64,000 nucleotides of DNA from Treponema sp. GTDB lineage: Bacteria > Spirochaetota > Spirochaetia > Treponematales > Treponemataceae. The stretch spans positions 1 to 64,000 of the forward strand of contig JAILLQ010000045.1 in assembly GCA_024693045.1 (NCBI GenBank). The letters are read 5' to 3'. This document shows, piece after piece, positions 8,997-16,300 of this stretch; position 1 is the first letter of the stretch, and the number at the start of each line of letters is the position of its first letter. A program made the translations under genes and the position numbers. Below the pieces are notes generated by a model that saw only the letters and a list, made by a program, of their open reading frames with translations, was not told the DNA's origin and did no database searches.

Positions 8997-9824
8997 TTAT
9001 TTGAGCAAAGCCTGAATAGTTTCAGAAGCTTTATCAAGATATTCACACTGAATAGATTCTACATCACCGGCATCAATTGCAGCTGATGTAGATTCTTCCA
9101 TTGGGATTTTTGCAAGCACAGGAAGATTAAAACTTTCTGCGATTTTTTCGATATTGCTCTTACCAAAAACAGTAATCGGCTTACCACAATCAGGACACTT
9201 TACATAACTCATATTTTCTACAAGTCCCAAAATAGGAATATTCATCATATTTGCCATTTTTACAGCTTTTTCAACAATAACTCGAACCAATTGCTGTGGA
9301 GAAGAAACGATTATAATTCCATCAACAGGAAGAGACTGGAAAACTGTAAGAGGCACGTCACCTGTTCCAGGTGGCATATCTACGAACATAAAATCAACAT
9401 CTTTCCAATTAACGTCTGTCCAAAACTGTTTTACAGCACCTGCAATAACTGGTCCACGCCAAATAACCGGATCATTTTCGTTTTCAAGCAAAAAATTCAT
9501 ACTCATGAGCTGTATTCCAGAATCTGTAACAACAGGATTCAAAGAATTACCATCACTTTCTGCCCGGGAAAGACCAACTCCAAAACTTTCAGGAATGGAA
9601 GGGCCTGTAATATCAGCATCCAATATAGCAGTTTTAAAACCATTTTTAGAAAGTTTACATGCAAGCAAACTAGTTACAAGAGATTTACCAACACCTCCCT
9701 TGCCGCTTACTACACCAATAACTTTTTTTACTTTACTGCCTTCTCTTAATTTTACGTGCATATCTCGGCTTTCACACGATGATTTATCACAAGACGAGCA
9801 ATTGTGTCCACATTCTTCAGACAT
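8997..9824 (-). CDS. Mrp/NBP35-family P-loop ATPase, iron-sulfur cluster carrier
   Basis: 275 residues. The deviant Walker A loop GVVSGKGGVGKSLVTSLLA with two lysines, together with DMPPGTGDVPLT, identifies the Mrp/NBP35/MinD-like group. The N-terminus is Cys-rich (Cys at residues 5, 10, 13 and 17), as in NBP35 proteins that bind a 4Fe-4S cluster there. A second pair, CPDC near residue 213, is the dimer-bridging cluster site of the family. Such proteins deliver Fe-S clusters to apo-proteins in the cytosol. The start has a strong GGAGG. The gene lies 37 nt downstream of the phosphatase gene on the same strand and may be cotranscribed with it. Confidence 0.92.
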   Translation of the reverse strand: MSEECGHNCSSCDKSSCESRDMHVKLREGSKVKKVIGVVSGKGGVGKSLVTSLLACKLSKNGFKTAILDADITGPSIPESFGVGLSRAESDGNSLNPVVTDSGIQLMSMNFLLENENDPVIWRGPVIAGAVKQFWTDVNWKDVDFMFVDMPPGTGDVPLTVFQSLPVDGIIIVSSPQQLVRVIVEKAVKMANMMNIPILGLVENMSYVKCPDCGKPITVFGKSNIEKIAESFNLPVLAKIPMEESTSAAIDAGDVESIQCEYLDKASETIQALLK

Positions 9825-9861
9825 TTTAACCTCCAGTAAATATCCCTCATATTAAGTATAA

Positions 9862-11025
9862 CTAAATTTTCGCAGAACGTTTAGCACAAATGTGATTTTC
9901 TGTAAAATTAAAATAATCAGTTTCTTTTTTTCGAGGGGCAGAATACAATTTTTCCAGTAATTTTTTTATTTCGGAAGCTGTTAGGATTTTTTCTTTAATA
10001 AAATAACTCTGCATTAAATGGGCTAAATCTTTAGAATCAGTTACAGAATAACCCAGCATTTTTTGAAAAGAATACTTCAGTAGATTTCTGTTTCTGTATT
10101 CGTCTATTGCCGCTTCATAGCTCTTTTCGTAATCAATAGCAATATCGTTCCATGAGGCTCCAGCAAGAGATGCAAAAATGGCAGAAATAACGGCTGTGCG
10201 ATCACAACCGTTACGGCAATGAATATAAAAAGGACCTGGATGATTTATTATAAACAAAGAAATTTTTCTTAATATATTTGAAAACTCAGCAGCCTCAGGA
10301 TGATAATAAATTAAAACATAATCTAAAGATAAAGAAAGCCTGTTGTCATTTTCTTCAATTTTTTGAACAAAATCAGGCATAATCTCTCCTACGAAATTTG
10401 AAGGAAGTTCATAACCGCTAAGAGTAATTAGACTTTTTATTCCGTATAATTTAAAAGCTTTTTCTATCAACTTAAATCTTTCGTTTTCAATCTCGCTGTC
10501 AGAAAAAGACTTTTTGTAGGGATGGTAGCCTCTAATTAAATTTGATGTTTGAGGAACAAATCTTAAATTTGCAAGTTCAGCCCTGCAGCAAGGGCAATTT
10601 AAATCGAAATCTGGTAAACTTTTTTTGTAAGAAGCATTTTTTTTCACTTGCAAGAAATCTTCAAGTTCAAAATTATTTAAAAGTATTACTCTATTTCCAG
10701 AAAAGTTATTTTCAACTTCTTTTTCATTTTTTAAATAAATCACCTCTGTAGGTGCAAGAAGTATGAAATTGAACTCTGGAAAACCTGAATTACCAGGAAC
10801 CTTCACTGAGGAAATATTTTTTACAAGGGAGAAATAAGTATTCTTTTTTTCGACCTTTTTTGTTAATTTCCAGGCTGGATCAGCGGAAACATGCCAGCCA
10901 TTAAAACTGCCGGAAACGAAAATCTGTTCAAATCCTACAGTTTCTGGAAAACTTTCAGCCAATAAGAAGAATTCGATTTCTTCACCATTTATTTTATAGC
11001 CATAATCAGAATTATTAATACCCAT
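9862..11025 (-). CDS. Glycogen-binding-domain (CBM48-like) tyrosine/dual-specificity phosphatase
   Basis: 387 residues. Residues about 17-128 look like the AMPK-beta/isoamylase glycogen-binding module (CBM48), with the characteristic FVSGSFNGW near residue 36. A middle segment has a CPCC cluster (residues 144-147) that could bind metal. The C-terminal half is a Cys-based phosphatase: IHCRNGCDRTA contains H-C-x5-R with Cys270 and Arg276, preceded by typical phosphatase secondary structure. Glycan-binding plus phosphatase is the architecture of eukaryotic laforin (CBM20 first) and plant SEX4 (CBM48 last); here the CBM is N-terminal. A role in dephosphorylating glycogen, or a protein bound to it, is inference from domains. 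GAGG precedes the ATG. No signal peptide, so probably cytosolic. The next gene on the strand is mrp. Confidence 0.75.
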   Translation of the reverse strand: MGINNSDYGYKINGEEIEFFLLAESFPETVGFEQIFVSGSFNGWHVSADPAWKLTKKVEKKNTYFSLVKNISSVKVPGNSGFPEFNFILLAPTEVIYLKNEKEVENNFSGNRVILLNNFELEDFLQVKKNASYKKSLPDFDLNCPCCRAELANLRFVPQTSNLIRGYHPYKKSFSDSEIENERFKLIEKAFKLYGIKSLITLSGYELPSNFVGEIMPDFVQKIEENDNRLSLSLDYVLIYYHPEAAEFSNILRKISLFIINHPGPFYIHCRNGCDRTAVISAIFASLAGASWNDIAIDYEKSYEAAIDEYRNRNLLKYSFQKMLGYSVTDSKDLAHLMQSYFIKEKILTASEIKKLLEKLYSAPRKKETDYFNFTENHICAKRSAKI

Positions 11026-11167
11026 AGAAACCTCGAAAACCTAATAGTAGAAAATCTATAGTTCAAAAAAGTTACTGTAGTTTCTAGTTATATTTTATAT
11101 CGCTTTTTTCCATATTACCAGTTTTTTAAATTTTCTAAAAAAAATCATTAATTTTGCCTTCAGACTG

Positions 11168-11196
11168 TTGATTTTTTTTTTTGATTTCTATATAGT
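11168..11196 (+). promoter_or_regulatory. Promoter for tRNA-Asp
   Basis: TTGATT (11168-11173), exactly 17 nt, TATAGT (11191-11196). The expected transcription start is near 11203, about 7 nt before the mature tRNA 5' end. No other promoter is visible before tRNA-Pro, so tRNA-Pro may depend on read-through from here. Confidence 0.6.
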
Positions 11197-11209
11197 ATAA
11201 ACACTTCAC

Positions 11210-11283
11210 GCGGGTGTAGCGAAGCTGGTTATCGCGCTGGCCTGTCACGCCGGAGATCACGGGTTCGAGCCCCGTCACTCGCG
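11210..11283 (+). tRNA. tRNA-Asp(GTC)
   Basis: 74 nt fold into a full cloverleaf: acceptor GCGGGTG/CACTCGC, D stem GCGA/TCGC, anticodon arm CTGGC-CTGTCAC-GCCGG with anticodon GTC, and T arm ACGGG-TTCGAGC-CCCGT. The discriminator is G, as usual for tRNA-Asp. The 3' CCA is not encoded. Confidence 0.95.
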
Positions 11284-11285
11284 CT

Positions 11286-11314
11286 AAGCCTTCCATTAGG
11301 AAGGCTTTTTTTTT
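11286..11314 (+). terminator. Terminator after tRNA-Asp
   Basis: Perfect stem AAGCCTTCC-ATTA-GGAAGGCTT followed by a run of T. The T-run continues straight into the tRNA-Pro-like fragment at 11315. Confidence 0.85.
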
Positions 11315-11341
11315 CGGGCAATAGCGCAGCTGGTAGCGCGC
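11315..11341 (+). pseudogene. Orphan 5' fragment of tRNA-Pro (acceptor 5' strand plus D arm)
   Basis: 27 nt identical to the first 27 nt of the intact tRNA-Pro(CGG) at 11464: 5' acceptor strand CGGGCAA, then the whole D arm GCGC-AGCTGGTA-GCGC. The identity includes the preceding nine T, giving a 36-nt exact direct repeat (11306-11341 and 11455-11490). After nt 27 the sequence diverges: no anticodon arm, T arm or 3' acceptor strand can be folded, and a terminator hairpin follows within 20 nt. It is best read as a truncated duplicate. Confidence 0.75.
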
Positions 11342-11358
11342 TAGTTGGTAAATCCTAA

Positions 11359-11385
11359 ACAAAGCTCTTTTCGAGCTTTGTTTTT
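11359..11385 (+). terminator. Terminator after the tRNA-Pro fragment
   Basis: Stem ACAAAGCTC / GAGCTTTGT with loop TTTTC, followed by T5. Oriented on the plus strand. Confidence 0.75.
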
Positions 11386-11411
11386 AACGGATTTCCTTTA
11401 TAAGTGTTCGG

Positions 11412-11445
11412 GTCTTGAGTCGCTTCCAGCGACCTGAGACTTTTT
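11412..11445 (+). terminator. Third terminator-like hairpin before tRNA-Pro
   Basis: Stem GTCTTGAGTCGCT / AGCGACCTGAGAC with a TCC loop (some G-T pairs), followed by T5 and further T-rich sequence up to tRNA-Pro. Confidence 0.65.
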
Positions 11446-11463
11446 GTTCTTTTGTTTTTTTTT

Positions 11464-11536
11464 CGGGCAATAGCGCAGCTGGTAGCGCGCAACGTTCGGG
11501 ACGTTGAGGTCGCAGGTTCAAATCCTGTTTGCCCGA
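11464..11536 (+). tRNA. tRNA-Pro(CGG)
   Basis: 73 nt with all arms: acceptor CGGGCAA/TTGCCCG, D stem GCGC/GCGC, anticodon arm CAACG-TTCGGGA-CGTTG with anticodon CGG, and T arm GCAGG-TTCAAAT-CCTGT. Discriminator A. No CCA is encoded. It is preceded by a T-run and three terminator-like hairpins, with no recognisable promoter of its own. Confidence 0.95.
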
Positions 11537-11544
11537 CTATATAG

Positions 11545-11582
11545 AGTCTGCAATTAATTATAATATTGCAGACTTTTTTTTT
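11545..11582 (+). terminator. Terminator of tRNA-Pro (repeat unit 1)
   Basis: Stem AGTCTGCAAT / ATTGCAGACT around an AT-rich loop, followed by nine T. Confidence 0.8.
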
Positions 11583-11731
11583 ATAAAAAATAATAGGGGA
11601 TTCGATCCGAAGTGAACGCGCCGTAGGCGAAAAAGCAACAGGATGTTGCTGTCAGTGAACGAAGGCGGGCTGGAAGGAGCAAACAGGACGTTTGCGACTG
11701 TAAGCCGAATCCAGTTTGCCCGACTATATAG

Positions 11732-11769
11732 AGTCTGCAATTAATTATAACGTTGCAGACTTTTTTTTT
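11732..11769 (+). terminator. Copy of the tRNA-Pro terminator (repeat unit 2)
   Basis: The same stem, shortened to AGTCTGCAA / TTGCAGACT by two substitutions, followed by nine T. Confidence 0.75.
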
Positions 11770-11913
11770 ATAAAAAAAATAATAGGGGATTCAATCCGAA
11801 GTGAACGCGCCGTAGGCGAAAAAGCAAGAAGATGTTGCTGTCAGTGAACGAAGGCGGGCTGGAAGGAGCAAACAGGACGTTTGCGACTGTAAGCCGAATC
11901 CAGTTTGCCCGAT

Positions 11914-11950
11914 AAAAAGGTTTTTGCAAAAATGCAGAAACCTTTTTTTA
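11914..11950. terminator. Terminator closing the repeat array
   Basis: AAAAAGGTTT / AAACCTTTTT stem enclosing TGCAAAAATGCA, with A-run and T-run flanks, so it could act in both directions, including for the leftward gene ending at 12036. Confidence 0.7.
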
Positions 11951-11978
11951 TTTTAAACAACTTCAAAAAGCAAAGAAA

Positions 11979-12030
11979 TCAAACAGGATTTGAAACGGAG
12001 TGAGCGCCGAGCGGGTGCGAGGATGAAGCG
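11979..12030. repeat. Diverged relative of the repeat core
   Basis: TCAAA-CAGGA-TTTGA hairpin (11979-11993) followed by GGATTTGAAACGGAGTGAGC, which resembles the start of the core units (GGATTCGATCCGAAGTGAAC). It ends a few bases from the stop of the adjacent gene and is GC-richer than its surroundings. I treat it as an older or partial member of the same family. Confidence 0.5.
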
Positions 12031-12035
12031 TAATT

Positions 12036-12425
12036 TCACACTTCCAGACATTCGCCGAGTGATTCAATTGCATTGTAAACGCACTGAGGGCATTCGCAAA
12101 GAGGTCTTCCACCTGTGATTTTTTTCAGGTCTTTGCAAATTGTTGCACCGGATTTTTCGTTGAATTTTGAAACTATTGATTTTGAAATTCTTGGTGTGCC
12201 CTGCCCTTCAGTCAAAAAGCCGGCGACGATTACGGCACCAACAATAGCGCCGCAGGTACCTTCTAAACCGCCCATCCCAGCGGCAAATCCTGCGGCAGTT
12301 TTTACTAATAAATTTTCGTCTAAGCCAAGTCTGTCTTCAAATGTTTTTAGAACAGAAAGAGTACAATTACATGCTCCGGAAGCTTTTAGTTCTGCCCCTT
12401 TTTCAGCTCTTTGTTTTATAGTCAT
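12036..12425 (-). CDS. C_GCAxxG_C_C family Cys-rich putative redox protein
   Basis: 129 residues from ATG 12425, chosen because AGGAGA lies 8 nt upstream; an upstream in-frame start at 12536 has no RBS and would run through the promoter. The Cys pattern fits the family: CNCTLSVL (first Cys motif), GTCGAIVGA (the Cys-Gly-Ala core) and a C-terminal CECPQC. Family members are small predicted redox or metal-binding proteins of unknown reaction, sometimes linked to selenium or thiol redox metabolism. No signal peptide, so cytosolic. The gene is single and ends within a few bases of a diverged repeat element. Confidence 0.8.
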   Translation of the reverse strand: MTIKQRAEKGAELKASGACNCTLSVLKTFEDRLGLDENLLVKTAAGFAAGMGGLEGTCGAIVGAVIVAGFLTEGQGTPRISKSIVSKFNEKSGATICKDLKKITGGRPLCECPQCVYNAIESLGECLEV

Positions 12426-12459
12426 AACTTCTCCTAAAAAATAAGTGAATTCAAACTCG

Positions 12460-12487
12460 ATTATACTCAGGAAAGTTTTTCCTTCAA
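12460..12487 (-). promoter_or_regulatory. Candidate promoter for the Cys-rich gene
   Basis: On the minus strand TTGAAG (12487-12482), 16 nt, TATAAT (12465-12460). This gives a leader of about 28 nt that contains the AGGAGA RBS. Confidence 0.5.
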
Positions 12488-12585
12488 GAATTATAAATAA
12501 TTCAAAACTGTAGTATACTGTCAAATAATAACACAATACTGTCCATTTTTATGTTTTTTTATGAAATATAGTAGAATAATTGACG

Positions 12586-12599
12586 TATAATGCTATACT
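12586..12599 (+). promoter_or_regulatory. Candidate -10 boxes just before the barrel-protein gene
   Basis: TATAAT (12586-12591) and TATACT (12594-12599) lie 14 and 6 nt before the ATG at 12606. No RBS is present (CTACTCAC precedes ATG). A TTGACG at 12580-12585 is too close to pair with either box, so the -35 is unclear. Confidence 0.35.
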
Positions 12600-12605
12600 A
12601 CTCAC

Positions 12606-13316
12606 ATGAGTTTCTTCAGACAAAAAAAAGTTTTGCTTTTCATAGCATCTTCATTATGGGGATTTTTTACACAAGCAGAAGCTTTCGGCAATAAAACAGG
12701 TCTTTCTGTCGAAGCGGGAATTTCAGTTCCCTATTTTTATCAGCCACTTAGCGTTTCTCCCGAAATATTTTCCGGTAAAATTGATTGTCCAGCCTTTGTC
12801 ATGAATACACAGGCGAGATACAAGATTCCAAGTACAAATGTAATTATTTCAGGCATATTCGGTTATGGATACCTTGGTGTAACTTCAAAAAATATGTGGA
12901 ACGACGAAACCTTAAACGGAATGAAAGGTTCAAACTGGTCTATTTTAACGGGAGCAGGATATTCGTTTAAGACAAAAAATGAAAAATTCCAGTTTATTCC
13001 CAGTGCTGTAATTGGAATGAGAAATGAAAAACTTTCAGGCTCTTTATACCTTACCTCGCTTGATAAAATTCTTATAAAAAATGACTACGAGTATTCTTCA
13101 ACAAGTTTTGAGTTAGGAACAGATTTTTACTTAGTGCATAAATTAAATAATATGTTTGGGATAAGTCTTTCTGTAACCCCTCTTGTAACATTTTATTCAA
13201 CGGGCTCGATTGATATTAAAGATTATCTGAATTTTTCAAAATGGACTTTAGACTGTTCACCTGAATCTGGCAGTTTTATTTTAGATTCGAAATTAAATTT
13301 TGTTTTTTATTTGTAA
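12606..13316 (+). CDS. Putative outer-membrane beta-barrel protein
   Basis: 236 residues with a cleavable signal (basic MSFFRQKK, hydrophobic core, cut after AEA near residue 26). The mature part alternates polar and hydrophobic residues with many Gly, Tyr and Phe, and ends in a strand with a bulky hydrophobic C-terminus (SKLNFVFYL), as expected for a small barrel. No named family is recognised. It is followed after 25 nt by the large beta-helix lipoprotein gene and may be cotranscribed with it, so one may anchor or export the other. That link is only positional. Confidence 0.7.
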   Translation: MSFFRQKKVLLFIASSLWGFFTQAEAFGNKTGLSVEAGISVPYFYQPLSVSPEIFSGKIDCPAFVMNTQARYKIPSTNVIISGIFGYGYLGVTSKNMWNDETLNGMKGSNWSILTGAGYSFKTKNEKFQFIPSAVIGMRNEKLSGSLYLTSLDKILIKNDYEYSSTSFELGTDFYLVHKLNNMFGISLSVTPLVTFYSTGSIDIKDYLNFSKWTLDCSPESGSFILDSKLNFVFYL

Positions 13317-13341
13317 CATGAAAGTTACACGGAGGAGTTAA

Positions 13342-16300
13342 ATGAAAAAAAAAAATATCTTTTTTGCGGTAATATCTGCGGCATTTTCTTTATTTTTTAT
13401 CAGTTCCTGCGTTGTAGAGGCAGACGTTTCCAAGACGCTCTTATTCTATGCAGCTTCAATACCTTCTCAGGAACCGGAAACGGTTACAAACCTTCGTGTA
13501 ATCGAAGGAAAAGAAAGTGCAATGCTTGTCTGGGATTCTGCAATCTACGAATCAACAAAATATAGTATTTCATACCGCAAAACTTCTGAACTGGAAGCAG
13601 ATGCAATTACTGTAACTGTTGAAAACCCTAAAAAATATTACTACAAGTCGCTTTATAACCTTGAAAACGACTGCGAATATACATTTTCTGTTACAGCAGT
13701 TCAGTCAACAGGAAGAGTTTCTGAAACAAAAAGTGTAACAACAACTCCAAAAGAAAAGCTTGCCGTAAAAGCAAAACCTTCTGATACGACGACAACTGAA
13801 ATTGAGCTTGAAGCAGTGCCGGAAAAACCTAATGATTACGTATGGTGCAGGATGATGACTCCTGAATCTTATAAAACATATCTAATTGACGGTAATTTAG
13901 ATGGAAAAACATATTACTCAAATCCTGGTGATAACACAAACGGAATTTTTGCAGTTGGAAGCATTTATCAGCTTAAAGGCGACGGCAATCTGATAGAAAA
14001 TAACGTGGGTGCATTAGACCGCCTGATGATTCAGAATTCTGGCGTAGTAAAAAACAATCTCCGCGACGGCGAAGACGTTCACTGGTTTACAATAAGACGA
14101 GTCGGAGCGCACTGGGAAATTTACGGTTACCTTTACAACAAAAAATTTGAAGAATCAATTCTAAGCGGAACTGTTGCAGTTGAAGAAAAAACTTCAAGCG
14201 ATGTTGTATGGTTTGACACCGTAGAAGAGATGGAAAAATGCGATACCATTTACCATAACTCAACAACAGATTCATACAACGGAGTTACAGTAAAAACCCG
14301 CGGCTACTATGCAGCCGGAGACGGCGGGGCCGCAACATATTCAACACAATCACGAGAAACATACATTAATAAGCGCTCCCGACCGCACTACTACAAATAT
14401 CTTGACCACAGAACTTCTACAGGACAGATTATGGCCTATATCCCGGGAAACATTGAATGTGATGTAGACGGAGATGGCATGGCAGAATCTGTTCCAGGAA
14501 TTAACATAAGGCAGCTTGGAGCCGGTCACTGCACACAGATTAATGACCGCTCAAAAAATGCAGACTACACAGACAATGACGACGTTGCACGCTTTGAAGA
14601 CGCAATGAACGTTATCTACGACTGGTATGATGAACATCCAGAACAGCGCGTTACAATCTACTTCCCGGCAGGTGAATACCGAATGGGAAGTTCTTTCGGT
14701 CCTGTTGTTTCATATCTTAACTTTATCGGCGACACAGACATCCTTACCTCCGACCTTTCTGCAATCGATGAAAACAAAATCATCCGCACAAAGAATTCTT
14801 ACGGCTGGGAAACACATGCCCGCTCAAAAGATGCTTCAAAACGTACCGTACTCTACACAGATAACGGCGGAAGCTACGGCGAAGCACAGTTTTCCATCTG
14901 GGACTGCTCGCACTTCTACATGCGCGGAATTACAATGGAATGTCGCAAGACAAAACGCGTTTCGCACACAACAGAACGAATGGTATATATTGCAGGAGAC
15001 CTTCAGGGACTTACAGATGAAGCAAATGCAATTCAGAACATAACAATTGAAGGCTGTGAAATTTACGTTGATGAAAACTGCCATAAAGATGATGGAAACC
15101 TTGACCGCCAGTTTACAAGCGTTACAGTCTATTCAGGCGTTAAGAACGCAACTATTAAAAACAACCTTCTTGTAAACATGTCTGGTGTTGAACGCGGGGC
15201 ATGTTACGGTGTATTTGACTTCTGGGGAAACGGTGACGCAGAAAAGGAAATCGGCGGAACGGAAGATATTCTCCTGGAAGGAAACATTATGTACCACAAC
15301 TGCCACGATGAAAGCGGAGGTATTTTCACTACAGGACATCCACAAGCACAGAAACCAGAATGCTACGTTCACCGCATAACAATCCGCGGAAACGAAATGC
15401 ACCCGATGAGTTCAAATGCTTCTAGCAGAACAATGTGCTTTACAATGGCATACGCCGTTTCATTCAACATCCGCGACGTTCTGTTTGAAAACAACCATGT
15501 AATTGCAGATTTCCCATCAAAGCTTATGACAACAGGAAATTTTGATGTTGATACAAATAGAAAATCCGGAGATTTTGTTGACTCAGAAGGAAATGTTTAC
15601 GGTCTTGTAGTGAGAAACAATACTTTCGACATCTGCCAGCACTGGAGCAACAGCTACGTATTTGAAGCAAGCAGATACGCATGGATTCACGACAACACAA
15701 TCAACATTATTAAAGGTGCTGACGGAACCCCTGCTACATGCGGTTCAATTTTCCAGGGCAAAGCTGCTTACGACAACAACATCGTAACAGATGAAGCAGA
15801 CGGAAAATGTTCTGCAGGCGGACTTGCTTACATGGCAGGCAGGTTACGAAACAATACCGTTACAATGTACGGACACCTTGGCAGCATTGCAAGTGGAACT
15901 TTTGACGTTCGGAACAACACAATTACATTGAACAAACGCTTAAGCGTAATGTTCAATAATCCTGATGTAAGCAGCGACATAACAATCAGCGGAAACACAA
16001 TTAACTACAACATTTCTGCTGGAACATCTGAAGATGATACAAGCATGGATTTTATAGAAAACAAAGACAGCGGCTGGCAGCACACCCACGTTCTTTCTCT
16101 GGGCCGCTACGGAAATAAGGAAAATAACTACCCGGCTTACACAGTAAATTTTACAAACAACACAATCCTTGCTCCAGATGCACAGGATAATGACAAGCAT
16201 ATTCTTTATTCAAAGTTCCCGGACTATGACCCGAACAATATAAACATAAAGAACAATAAGCTTGAAAAGTTCACATGGGTACGAAGCCAGATGGGAGCTC

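Larger units (their letters stand above)
11528..11903 (+). repeat. Two tandem ~188-bp units derived from the tRNA-Pro 3' end
   Basis: Unit 1 is 11528-11714 (187 bp) and unit 2 is 11715-11903 (189 bp). By eye they differ by five substitutions and a 2-nt insertion in an A-run. Each begins with the tRNA-Pro 3' acceptor TTTGCCCGA, then a terminator (AGTCTGCAA / TTGCAGACT, T9), an A-rich spacer, and a GC-rich core of about 115 bp. The core starts GGGGATTC and ends CGAATCCAG, so its ends can pair (GGATTCG / CGAATCC in unit 1). It contains small hairpins: GCAAC-AGGAT-GTTGC at 11635-11649 (altered in unit 2) and GCAAAC-AGGAC-GTTTGC at 11679-11695, repeated at 11868-11884. A third tRNA end, TTTGCCCGA, closes the array at 11904-11912. 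No protein is credible. Confidence 0.9.

Noticed and set aside
9291..9749. Open frame of 152 codons antisense to mrp
   Set aside because: Antisense to a well-supported gene; composition (many Asn, Cys, Lys) is that of a shadow frame.
11135..11362. Minus-strand open frame of 75 codons across tRNA-Asp and the tRNA-Pro fragment
   Set aside because: It is read through a tRNA gene and a terminator and encodes no recognisable protein.
11558..11740. Minus-strand open frame of 60 codons in the tandem repeat
   Set aside because: It lies entirely in repeat DNA with a terminator inside, has no RBS, and is not kept equally in unit 2.
11528..11903. Tandem repeats as a CRISPR array
   Set aside because: Units are ~188 bp and nearly identical throughout; there are no unique spacers and no cas genes.
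11315..11912. Split tRNA: 5' piece joining with an orphan 3' piece
   Set aside because: No piece carries the missing anticodon arm, and an intact tRNA-Pro gene is present.
11464..11912. Prophage or integrative-element attachment site at tRNA-Pro
   Set aside because: The repeated 3' ends look att-like, but no integrase or phage genes lie between or beside the copies.
14627..15043. Open frame of 138 codons inside the beta-helix gene
   Set aside because: It is an alternative frame of a clearly coding region, low in complexity and without RBS.
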